DNA of 64,000 bases, taken from the NCBI GenBank assembly GCA_037349105.1, contig JAYJMM010000120.1:1757001-1821000 (forward strand). Reading direction: 5' to 3'. The position numbers and the translations under genes are program-made. The notes under the pieces were generated by a model, which was not told the DNA's origin, made no database searches, and was given only the letters and a program-made list of their open reading frames with translations. How positions within the stretch are numbered: position 1 is the first letter of the stretch; each line of letters begins with the position of its first letter. This DNA comes from Limnomonas spitsbergensis (lineage: Eukaryota; Chlorophyta; Chlorophyceae; Chlamydomonadales). Positions 13,201 to 22,500 of this stretch are shown here, piece by piece.

Positions 13201-15744
13201 GGGGCGGCTGGGAGGCGGGGTAGACAGGGAGTGTTGGGCAGCAGGGGGCAGCCTGCCACACTTCCACTATACACTGCTCAGTACGTTTTGCCCATGACCG
13301 GTGGCACATACCGCAGCACTGCCCTTTGCTTGCAATGTGATGTAGCAGCCGCCGAGAGCGTTGTTCTGTCCCTCCCCATCCAGCAAATGCCTCGCCGCAA
13401 CGTTGACAGCCAGCCGCTCAGACTCAGTAGTCGTGGCAGCGGAGGTGCGGCGGTCTAGGGACGTGTAGGCTGGCAGCCCATGGCTGTGTAGCTCAAAGCT
13501 GCTAAAGTTCACCTGGATGTATGGCAAGAGCAGCACAGCAGGTGTTTAGGGTTTAGGGTCATAAAACCTCAACCTGAACGCACAGCAAGAGCAGCACAGC
13601 AGGTGTTTAGGGTTTAGGGTCATAAAACCTCAACCTGAACGCACAGCAAGAGCAGCACAGCAGGTACACGTACTCCTGAGTGTCCACATGCGTCAAGGAG
13701 CAGAGGGAAAACTATGCGTGAGGGTTGAGGAAACTATGTGGCACGGGCTGAGGCTGCATCCGCGCCGTAACTACAATCTGGCAGCACATGGTATCATCGA
13801 AAGGGAACGATGAAGGGGGAAGTAGTGGCGGGGAAATCGCAGGACGGTGCCAAGGCTCATCCTCCTTCCTCTCATAGACAATCAAGCAAGGACGCCCAGG
13901 AACGTTTGAGCACTACTAAGCGAAAAATATTGACAAAAATCCCAGATATTTAAAAACATATACTCTACTTCAGGGCAAACCGAAGAGATACGGTAGATTG
14001 GCGATACAAGAAGTGTCCATTTAAATCTACCTCTTGACTGGGCAATTGAACGTTTTGAGGGCCCGAGGCTTTGAAGGATTGATGGCAGGCAAGTGAAAGC
14101 CATGGCGGCATCTCCTAGTCCCCTCCACTCGGTCAGATGGGCTGCTCAACAATCAGTTCCGTCTGATCCGCAATCAGCGACAGTCAGACGGCGGCACAGC
14201 GCAGCATTTGTGACAGGGAGGCTCAGCTACCATTCAGCTATATTTCAGCAACCGGTCAGCTACATTCATTCCAGCCGAATATTTGTCACTGTCGTCTTAC
14301 TAGGTGGTATCCTGCTCCCTTTGAGGGGCACAAGATGACTGGCTCGTCCTTGCCGCGATAGCCAACCCAGGCAGCACAGAAGCGCCCGCTGTCAGACAGC
14401 TGAGTGCACAGCACGTCAGCCGCTATCGGCAGGATATGAGGAAATGCTGGGAAGTTATTGCTGAGACCTGTGGCACCACGCCCCTCCTTCCTGGGAATGG
14501 AGACAGGACAGGGGTGCAGGAACTGGGAGGGTTGCATGTCAGCCATGCTAGGGACAGGTGTGGAAGGGAGGCGGGTAGCCAGAGGGCGGGGTCCTGGGTT
14601 GCAGAGGTAGAGCATGCGGGGGGGGCCGTAAGTTTCTATTGCCGATCTTTGTCGTATGCTTATAATGCGAGGTGCTGCTTATAATGCGAGGTGCTGCGCA
14701 TACGCATTACGCATTACGCATTACGCATACGACAGAACAAATTGTGTTCTGTCGTATGCTTTGATGCATGATTTATGCCGTATGTTTTGATGCAAGGTGC
14801 CTATATGAGAGCAAGAATGATAGCATGTTGACAATGAAGGTAGGGCGTGGAGGGACGATCGGAAAGGGCTGGAGGACTGTCCCTGGCTGCCATGGCATGC
14901 ACTGCCTGGCTGCGCCTCCATTCTGTGTCTGGCCAGTGATAAGGCCTGCCTCTGGTCAGAGGCCCTCCTAACAAGGAAAAGTGGTCCCGTTTGCTCACCA
15001 TCCTGCGCAGAACTGGTGCAGCTGACCAGACACATTGACGCCGCTTGGGGCAAACGTACACAGGAGCTCGCCTAGCTCTGCTTTGTGGTACCAGGATGGA
15101 CCGAGGCCGCCGTTGTACTGCCCTGCTCAGGCAGACCGGGTGCAGGTCAGCAGGAGAACAAGAGCAGGAGGACGTCATGAAGCAGGCCGGAGCGTGGTTG
15201 AGTCAGGGCGCAGAATAAGGAGCAAGGCGGGGGCAAGGTGCATGCCGGGCAGAGTGTATGTCAAGATGCTGGAGAAGTCTGGTCAACAGACAAAGCTGTT
15301 ATACCGTAGATTTATTTGCTTCGCCTTCACTCATAATTTATGTTGTTCGGGGTTGAGGGATCCATGATTATGCTGTTTATGGACTGCCGATGCCAGTTTT
15401 CATTCAGAAATTAACAGTTTAGGTCAAAAATTTGCCCTGAGGTCAGCATAAGAACAATCGTTGCTTCGTACACGAGGGAAGGCAGATCAAATCTACGGTA
15501 TGTAGGAAATGAGCGCAGCCACATGCTTACCGAGTGGTGGGAGTGGACCGTCGCGTTCAAATATGTAAGCATCAAACGTGTAGGGGGGGACGGGGAAGAG
15601 TGCGGCATTTTCTGGGTTGCTGCTTGGATCTGTGGCGTGCGAAGGGCAGACGAGCAGCGCCAAGGAGAGAAAGAAGGCAGCTGTAAGCAGCTTGGAGGCA
15701 TTGGAGGTGGAGGCGGCGCAGCGGATGCGGACCATGCTGGCCAT
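4217..15744 (-). CDS. multipass membrane protein with signal peptide, Cys-motif ectodomain and C-terminal RING finger (putative membrane E3 ubiquitin ligase)
   Basis: Exons: 15531-15744, 14999-15122, 14301-14490, 13312-13512, 13093-13148, 12413-12445, 11319-11399, 10858-10943, 9723-9915, 9318-9409, (one unresolved), 8534-8569, 8298-8372, 6654-6822, 5384-5769, 4217-4362; about 690 residues. The first eight join without a phase break, as do 9723/9318, 8534/8298 and 6654/5384/4217. Joins 10858/9723 and 8298/6654 do not match in phase, so an exon or boundary is missing there. Residues 1-38 look like a signal peptide (LLTAAFFLSLALLVC). The ectodomain has N-glycosylation sequons (NVS, NFS) and two motifs C-x-C-x9-C-x-H-W-x-C (exons 5-6 and 7-8). 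About six hydrophobic segments follow (exons 8, 9, 10, 13 and two in 14), then an Ala/Pro-rich tail. The last exon completes a C-x2-C-x13-C-x-H-x2-C-x2-C-x10-C-x2-C RING; its first Cys codon is split by the final intron. The topology resembles Dsc1/Tul1/FLY-type ligases, but I cannot show homology outside the RING. Confidence 0.75.
5130..5305 (-). repeat. interspersed repeat family A copy
   Basis: Minus orientation. GGCCGCCCCGCGGCCGCCAAAGGCCCGATTGGGACCAAAC is present as two adjoining pieces (read GGCCGCCCCGCGGCCGCC and CCCGATTGGGACCAAAC). It lies in the last intron of the RING gene and ends at a TACCGGTA (5298-5305). Confidence 0.8.
6027..6590. repeat. 29-bp pyrimidine-rich minisatellite in an intron of the RING gene
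   Basis: About 19 tandem copies of a 29-bp unit of the type CTCCCCTCTCCTCCCTGCCT followed by TGCCCCCCT. The plus strand is almost pure C/T. Twenty-nine is not a multiple of three, so all frames on both strands stay open for over 500 bp. The long frames here are artefacts. Confidence 0.95.
6913..7085 (+). repeat. interspersed repeat family A copy
   Basis: CAGCTACACGTAAGCTACAC head, CTGGCCGGGGGGCTC, TTTAGTCCCAATCGGGCC, GGCCGCGGGGCGGCCGGCC core. Confidence 0.8.
7660..7790. repeat. CAG-rich trinucleotide tract
   Basis: Imperfect CAG/GAG triplet repeats, inside the intron region between exons 8298-8372 and 6654-6822 of the minus-strand RING gene. Confidence 0.85.
7840..8015 (+). repeat. interspersed repeat family A copy
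   Basis: TAGCTACATGTCAGCTACCT head, GGCCTTTGGCCGGAGGCC, CATGCTGCTTTGGCCACCAG, GGGGCGGCCTGCTGAAGG, AAAAAAAGAAACGCTG tail. Confidence 0.85.
8780..8985 (+). repeat. interspersed repeat family A copy, diverged
   Basis: Repeated CAGCTACA-type head, GGCTGTAGGCCGGTCAGG, TTTGGTCCCAATCGGCCC, CACTAAAATAATCACTGG tail. Confidence 0.75.
9163..9232. repeat. 14-bp minisatellite
   Basis: Five copies of a 14-bp unit, CATGGGTCTGCAGG with A/G variants, in an intron of the RING gene. Confidence 0.8.
9985..10850. repeat. 20-bp minisatellite, about 43 copies
   Basis: The unit is GATCATGGGCTGAGGACAGA, exactly 20 bp, with two main variable positions (GATCATG/GAGCATG and CTGAGG/CTGGGG). It fills the RING-gene intron between exons 10858-10943 and 9723-9915 and begins about 8 nt beyond the exon donor. 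In the transcribed (minus) sense each unit reads TCTCTGTCC(C/T)CAG, a good 3'-splice-site look-alike. Confidence 0.95.
10995..11165 (+). repeat. interspersed repeat family A copy
   Basis: CCCGGCTACATGTTAGCTAT head, CTGCTTTGGCCACCAG, GGTTTGGTCCCAATAGGGCC, GGCGGCCGCGGGGCGGCC, AAAAAGAAACACTG tail. In a RING-gene intron. Confidence 0.85.
11210..11284. repeat. CAG-rich trinucleotide tract
   Basis: Imperfect CAG repeats just downstream, in the transcribed sense, of RING-gene exon 11319-11399. Confidence 0.75.
11924..12237. repeat. tandem array of five hairpins (about 61-70 bp unit)
   Basis: Five successive units, each an inverted repeat. Example: TACACAGGCAGTA, 15-nt loop, TACTGCCTGTGTA at 12058-12098. 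Other hairpins lie near 11924-11963, 11986-12033, 12121-12170 and 12190-12237. The array lies in the intron between RING-gene exons 12413-12445 and 11319-11399. Confidence 0.8.
13513..13666. repeat. 61-bp tandem repeat carrying a 3'-splice-site module (3 copies)
   Basis: In minus sense, each unit holds TGCTGTGCTGCTCTTGC followed by about 10 nt, then CAG|GT. The copy next to exon 13312-13512 is the real acceptor (ATCCAG|GTGAAC). The two upstream copies read TTCAG|GTTGAGG. Units also contain two TTTAGGG telomere-like heptamers on the plus strand. Confidence 0.85.
13728..13777 (-). repeat. interspersed repeat family B copy, partial
   Basis: GAGGAAACTATGTGGCACGG, GCTGAGGCTGCATCCGCGCC, GTAACTAC. 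This is the reverse of the family core, in a RING-gene intron. Confidence 0.65.
14640..14790. repeat. short tandem repeats plus a perfect 35-bp palindrome
   Basis: AATGCGAGGTGCTGC is repeated, followed by CGCATTA repeats. Then comes GCATACGACAGAACA, a 5-nt loop (AATTG) and TGTTCTGTCGTATGC at 14725-14759, a perfect 15-bp stem. It lies in a RING-gene intron. Confidence 0.85.
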
Positions 15745-17707
15745 ACGGCTGCGCCGCCCGTAAGTGCTCACTGACGAGGGAGGAAACACTGCACAAGCAA
15801 ACACAGGAGAGATGTAATTCTGGGAATGAGGTAATACTGACCCTACATGCCTCTACTTCGTGAGTTAGTGCCACTCCCTGCGTACATACCCTGACCCTGC
15901 AATATCAGAGTTGGGATGGAGTGCACGTCGTCGACGGCACTGAGGAAATTAGCTGTGAGGCGCTGACAGACTATCGCTTTCATCATGACAGGTGAGCTGC
16001 CTGCTGCCTGTCTGGACAACTGGTCATCAGTGTTGGAGTGGAGCTCCAAAACCACCAGTCCTTGCCACTCGCTCCCTAAGTTTCTGGCTCCCATTCTGCT
16101 AGCGTAGCCTATTAGTATAAGAGTGCAGCTGCAAGTGGATGATGAAGGAAAGAGACTGAGGTCGTTCATGCCTTCATGTACGGCACTACGGCATAAGCTG
16201 CGTCTTCTCATGACAGGATGTCCTGCTTAGCCGGACAATGGTTTTGTTTGAGCTTGAGCGACTTCTGGCTGATGAGTGGGTGCATCCTGCTTGCTTGCCT
16301 GATGATGTATCCATCCCTTTTTTTTGAACTGATGATGTATGTGAAGGGGACCATCCCCCCTGGATATTTCAGTCAGTAGTCATCAGGCAGCTGCAGCCCT
16401 TAAGATAGAACCGGAAATATTGATCCTTGGACGGTGCAATACGGCTGGAATGAAATGAGTCCCGAATGAATAAGGAAAGGATGAGTGAGCCCTGTCCAGA
16501 ATGAAATGCGACATGGCAGCATGCAATGAAACGTCTCGAAATAATCCCTGAGTGAACGAATAATGTGTTAGGGATTTCTGCAAAGGGGTATCGATATCGA
16601 TGAGATAGGTGCACTCTGACAGTAATGTCGGAATCACAGCCGGCAGTGAAGGGGGCCGAATTTGAAAGGTTCATGATGATACTGGCTGGATACTGGTGAT
16701 ACTATTGATCTTCATGCCCGCCATCATTCATTGAGTGGACTCACTTGTATTCGTGGCTCGGTAACAAACTGGCTGGAGTGCTGTCTTTACCAGCTTACTT
16801 CAAATCAATGTTGAAGTGTTGTCAAAGTGGAATAATGTATATATCCGACGACTGTCAGAATCTCTGATCAATAGGGAATTAGGGATCAAGGAGTAAACGA
16901 AGGATGGATTGTCAGGTTTGTTCGTTGTACCAGTATGTCCCAATTTGCGACGATTTCCAACGCAATCAGTTGTTTGGGGGTGCCCTCGGCGGACTCCTCG
17001 CCTCGCTCGCCTTTATTAAACAACTGCCTAGCCAATAAATGGGAACTCTGTTGCACTTAGCCTGCTGGGGGTTCTGCTGGGGGTTGGCGAGTAGATATCA
17101 GTATTCCCCCGCCCCTGCTGGCATTATTCACGCACTGAGTAATCCCGCGACATTTCGAACACATTCCGGGAATCTATCCAGTCCAGTCAGCAACCCGTCC
17201 AGCAACCGGTCGCGGGTCGGTGAGTCAGCACCAGATTAGTACCCTTGCTTACTTGGTTGGACTGGTGCACTTGGACGGTTGGACCTTGCTGATTTACCAA
17301 GATGCTCCGCCCCTGACTCAGTAGGAAGCTACTGCCTGCGAAGACCAAATACGGATAGGCCTAGGCACAAGATGCGCTCATAGGACTAATAGGATTTCAG
17401 CCGTGTATGCCAAGAGTAGTTGCTCCCATGCCGTGATGCCGCTCGTCCCAGTGAGGGCTGTGAGGCTGAGTAGGTGCTGAAGGAATCATAAGCGAGATGG
17501 CCTGCTGCGCTATCAGAATCCTGCAGATGTTAAAGCTGCAACGCTTGGCAGCAAGGGCCTGACATATGACAATTGACAAGCAGTGAAGCAGCCATGATTC
17601 GGCATGATTGAGACCATGCATGGACTGAGGTTTGCTATAACATTTTCATGCAGACCAAGAAAGCCTGTACCAACGGCCGGTGGATAGTATTGAAGAGGAG
17701 CTGTGTA
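15745..17707. other. span upstream of the RING gene, no confident gene
   Basis: A minus-strand open stretch at about 15892-16210 ends in a usable donor (GTCAGG|GTATGT) whose phase fits exon 15531-15744 if that exon is extended upstream. It could be an upstream coding exon or 5' UTR. The signal-peptide-like start at 15744 argues for UTR. From 16212 to 17707 I see nothing recognisable. Confidence 0.3.
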
Positions 17708-18455
17708 TCATCTGCATTCTGAGTGACCTCCACTCCAACGAAGGGCCATGCTAGCTTGTAGCCAGCAGTGCAGCAGGGCTATTGCAGTATTGCTAAGAAG
17801 AGATAGAGAGCGGGCGATAAGAGGGCAGCTCTGGCGCACGCCGGCTGCCAACGGACGAGTTGAGACAAGTGACCGTTGATCATGGCTGCGGCACAAGTCG
17901 AGGACAGGAGGGCTGAGGCCCAGCGGACAAGCCTGGCTCCAGCTCCCATGGCCTTCATAACCGCAAAGAGGAAAGAACGGCGGGCTGTCATATGCTTTCC
18001 TGAAGTTGAGGAAGGCAAGGACAGCAGAGGCATGCAAGCCTCCAACGGCATCAGAACAAAGCACCTCTGAGAGCAGCTGCAGGAAGGCCACATTGTTGCC
18101 AACAAGGCCCTCAGGCAGGAAAGCCATCTGATCCGGTCCTAGTAGGACACGGCCAAGCACAGACGTGAGCCATGCGCTAGAGGACTTCGGCGAGCAGCCG
18201 ACAATCCATGTTTAGGAGTGTGATGTAGCAGTAGTTGCTTGTCACAGTGACATCGCCAGCCTGTAAGATGGATCTGACAATTTCTGAGAGCTGCTCCTCA
18301 GGAATGGCTCTTAGATGACCCATGACAGTGAAGACTTTCGCAAGCAGAGGGTGCAACACGTCCACGCCCCGGCGCGAGACCTCATCAGGGGGCATGGGGC
18401 ATCAGGGCCTGGTGCCGTGGCAGATTGGGTGAGGCGGGCAACATTATGTCTTGCC
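17708..18455 (-). mobile_element. decayed L1-like non-LTR retrotransposon, reverse transcriptase fragment
   Basis: Read with several frame changes, the minus strand gives the order expected for an L1-clade RT: TAPGPDAP, then VLHPLLAKVF, ITLLNMDCRLLAEVL, LGPDQMAFLPEGLVGNN, AVLAFLNFRKAYD (catalytic block A), and AGVRQSCPLI-like and ALLSPALYLF segments. The YXDD-type block is not seen and the frame is broken several times, so this is a pseudogene fragment. No endonuclease, RNase H or target-site duplication was found. Confidence 0.85.
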
Positions 18456-19539
18456 TTGCAGTCTTCCATACGTTCTCACCAAGGTATATAAAAACTGCCA
18501 TGCAGTGGAAATCCTGGTGGGAATTCTGTCATGTGGATGCCTGAGGGTTATCACATTCCTCAGAAGTACCTGAGTGCTGTGCTGATCCTGGGTGGTCGGA
18601 GGGGACCTGCACAGTCCTACTGCACTGGATCTTGATCCTAGCTACAATCCTGAGTCCATTCTGGGATCATCGACCTACAGTATTGGAACCAGCAGTGCAA
18701 ATGTTCAGAAACATGTTTGTATACAAGCATTATTGCGCTCTTTGGTCACCATGGTACACTACCTGTACCTGGGAAGCTTTTTAGCCCAGCATGCTCGTGA
18801 ATGACGGTGTTGCTGTACTCTCCCACCAAGATCACATCACCTGCCCTGATCAGCTCAGATCTATCAGCTAAAACCATGGCATGCACTGACCCAGTACAGT
18901 CCCAGGGGTACCCTCCAAGTTTTCGACCTTGTGCGTGCTCCTTTGACCTCAAATCGTATCATTGAAGTTAACTGTTTATAATACACATTCGCACCGCAGT
19001 CCTCAACATCTCGACCAGGCTACCGGCCTGCTTTCTTTCGTACTCCCTACGCCACTGACATATGTTATCCCTGCAAAAGAGACTGGCGTCCCAGGAGTCC
19101 TAGTTTTAAGAACCAAGCTTGAAGGGTCCTACTTCTATCTCTACCTCAAAAAGATAGCGCGACCTCGCCCTTCTCAGCACTTGAAAGCGCGGCTTCGCCG
19201 GGGTGCACGATTACCGGTACATATTACGCAGATCCAGGTATAAAATTCCAGCTGGGGTCATTTATCAGCCGCTTTGTCTGCAAAAAACGAGAGACCCAGT
19301 GAGCCTGGTATACCTGACAAGTATGAGCCTGGACTGCTGAAATATAAACCCATGCATGATGGCATCTCTCAATCTCTGAGCCATCCAGCAGATCTGTATG
19401 TAGCTGCAGCAGTGTAAACTTTCAACAGTTCAGCGGAACATCGGATTTGTACAACTGTGGAAGGGCTCAGGCACTGATCTTGGTGTCTCGCTGCATGCTC
19501 TCAGGGCCCAGCCCAGGTCGGCAGCTTCCAAGCTAGGGC
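18456..19539. other. no gene seen
   Basis: Short scattered frames only. One TACCGGTA palindrome at 19212-19219. The promoter of the AP2 gene should lie at its right end. Confidence 0.4.
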
Positions 19540-22500
19540 ATGGGGAAGCGGGGTCCTGCCGCTGCTCCTGCTGGAAGGGCTTATACGCTGGCAGAATTGA
19601 TGACCCAAGGGGATCAAAATCTGCAGCCACTTCCTAGTGGTACAAATACCATTGATGTGTGGTCATCGGCACTGCTCGACTCTCTTGAATTGAACGAAGG
19701 TGGACGCAAGGAGGTGCTGCTGCGGGTCAGAGTGTTCGGCATTGTCACGCATGGTGGCGAACACAAGGTGGGGAAGCGATCCATGTTCTTCTGGAGCCCT
19801 GTGAAGAGTGCTGAGAAGGGGCAATGTCTTTGCGCCCCACAACTGCCTTTCTGTGCTGCTATTTCAAGTTGTATATTTGTGTGCAGGTCGTGTTGCACCG
19901 AAATAAAGGACGTCACGCCCACATGGGCGTGCATGAGCCTTGGTATTCCACCATTAAGGCCCACTGGATCATGGGTTGGAGCTTGGACACGCATCCAGAT
20001 GAGGAGCTACCTGTGATAGTGCTCGACATGTGGACTCCTCAGCCTCAGCCTCAGCTGGTGAAAAACATCAGCGTGGCCGAGCTACGTGGCTTGCTGGGTA
20101 AGGACCTCCAGGTCCCTCACAGCATGCTGCTGCTAGTCAGCGTTTGTGGCGTTGTGCAAGTGGGCCCATATGGCCTCAGGGAACACCAGGTGAGTGTCGC
20201 TCAGTGGGAGCTGGGGCGCGGCATAATGATGCGATGCCTCTGCCAATGCCCCTGCCAATGCCTCAACCTCTTTCGGTTGTAAAACTGCACATATCTGCAC
20301 TCTGTCGAGTACTTGATACTGTCACAGCACGTTAGATAGATGGCTGGTGCCCTACTGGATATAATGTGGTTCTTTTCAATTTTGATTTTTTCAAGCTACA
20401 CTGTTGAAGAGGACAGGCCGTGATGCAATTGGAATGAGGGTTTATGAGCCCTGGCTGTCCATCGTTGAGGACCATGAGAGGAGCCACTGGAGTTTGGATG
20501 AGTCCTCTGGCCCCCTGCCAGTCCTGGTTCTGGAGCTCAAGCCGAGAGACACCAGCCTCCGACCGCACCCAGATGATGCCCGGCAGCACCAGCCTCCTGG
20601 CTCAGGACCGGCCCACTCCCGGGGTCTGCTGACGGCTGCCATGCTCCGCAACCCAAGGAATCCGGGTGGTGAGGTGCAGCCTGTGGTTGCAGCCGGGACA
20701 GGCCGGCGGATGGACCTTGCCCCTGGCAGCTCCTTCGACCTTGGTGTTATGCAGGCAGAGCCAGCAGGGCCCAGCTCCTCGGAGGCAGGGGCCAACAGCT
20801 TGCCTGTGGGGGCCGTACCTTGTGCACGGCATGCGTCTGATTTTCTAGGCTTAAGTTTCATCAAGACCAAGGGCCGTTGGCAGTCCAAGATTGGTTTCCG
20901 TGGGCATACCTAGGGGCCTTCACAAGCGAGAGAGCAGCAGCGGTGGCTTATGATAAGGCCGCTATCCTTCTCAGAGGACCAAGCACCAAGCTGAACTTTC
21001 CTGTCTCTAACTACCAGGATGCAGATGGCACAATCACAATGGACGAGCAGACCCGGGAAAAGGTGGAGAGAGCAAGTGCAAGGTAGGAATCAGTGATTGA
21101 GTGGTTTGTTTGGAAACTAAAGGACCGGTATGTCGTAAGTAGCAGTCTATTTAAGACTTTAGCAATTCCATCTAGTGTATGGTTATTCATTACCGGTATA
21201 AGTTTACTTAAAGGGGGGTAAAGTACTACCCCCCTTAAAGTAAACTTATAATGAATAACCATACAACAATTTTAATAATAACTTAAATTCAAACATTAAA
21301 TAACCACAACACAAAAGAGGGCCGCCTCGGCCGGTCGGCCCTCACACACAAGTGTGAGGCACACAAGTGTGAGGCACACAAGTGTGCGGCACACAAGTGT
21401 GAGGTCCCTCACACATAAGTGTGAGGCTACAATAATCTGTTGAGTTTGTGAATCACGTCAGTCTAATATGTATCCCAGCTGCGTCATTTTTTATGTAACA
21501 TGTATTTGATAATGCCATGCCATCTTTGGTCTCGAACGGCCGCCCCATTACGACACCCCTCGTTATTCCACCCCCCCTAGCAGAGACCTTCTCAGGCAAC
21601 ACACGGCAATTTGATCCGATCCCTGTCCATATGGCCCTGTAGGTATGAAGCCTCCTTGATATCCTGCCCTGGTCAGCCAAATGGCCTGCTGGATGGACCA
21701 AGGATCGGCCATGAGGGAGGCCATGACCCAGCAAAGGGGACATCGGATGCCGCCCCTGCCCCTGCCCCTCTTACGGGTCGAGCTCTTGCTGCTGCCCCTG
21801 CTCATGTATCGGCGGCGGCGCCTGTGAACACTGACGCTCCTGCTCCTACTCCTGCTGCCTCTGCCTCTGCTGCTGCTGCTGATGCTGATCATGTGGGGGC
21901 TGTGCCTTGCACACATTTCCGTGGCGTCTCTTTAATGAAATCCCGTGGCCAGTGGCGGTCCCGTGTTCAGTTGGATGGGCGGATGGTACACCTGGGATAT
22001 TTTCCGTGCGAGAGAGCAGCAGCGGTGGCCTATGACGAGGCCGCTGTCCTCTTGAGAGGGCAGAGTGCCAAGCTCAACTTTCCTCTCTGCAACTATCAGG
22101 ATGCAGATGGCGCAATCACAGTGGATGAGTGGACCCGGGAGAAACTAGCAAGCGCAAGGTGGGAATCGGGCTTCCACTGTTTGTATTAGAACTAAGTCCC
22201 GGTACAATGTTCTCCTGTTATGAATCACATGTGTCGGTCAAGCATGTCTTCCTGCTGTTTCCAATGATTCTGATCAGAAAGAAAGAAAGCTACGCCCCGT
22301 GGGGGGCGTGAGTGTTAAGGAAACAGCGCAGCCTGGGCCGAAGCCACATCCGCGCCGTTAAGATTCTGATCATTTTATGTCATCTCTGGTCCCCTGCTGC
22401 AATCCCATTACGACACCCCTCATTCCCTGGCTTCGAAGCGATGCTCATAAGCAAATGACATCACTGTAGGTCTGATCCCTGTCAACTTATCCTTGTAGGC

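Noticed and set aside
13543..13620. Interstitial telomere from TTTAGGG pairs
   Set aside because: Only two heptamers per unit inside a 61-bp repeat, too few to be telomeric sequence.
15843..16211. 122-codon minus-strand frame upstream of the signal peptide
   Set aside because: A phase-compatible splice exists, but joining it would bury the signal peptide inside the protein. Treated as UTR or chance.
22277..22362. Possible riboswitch or structured RNA from GC-rich inverted segments
   Set aside because: The same segment recurs in both orientations at five places, so it is an interspersed repeat.
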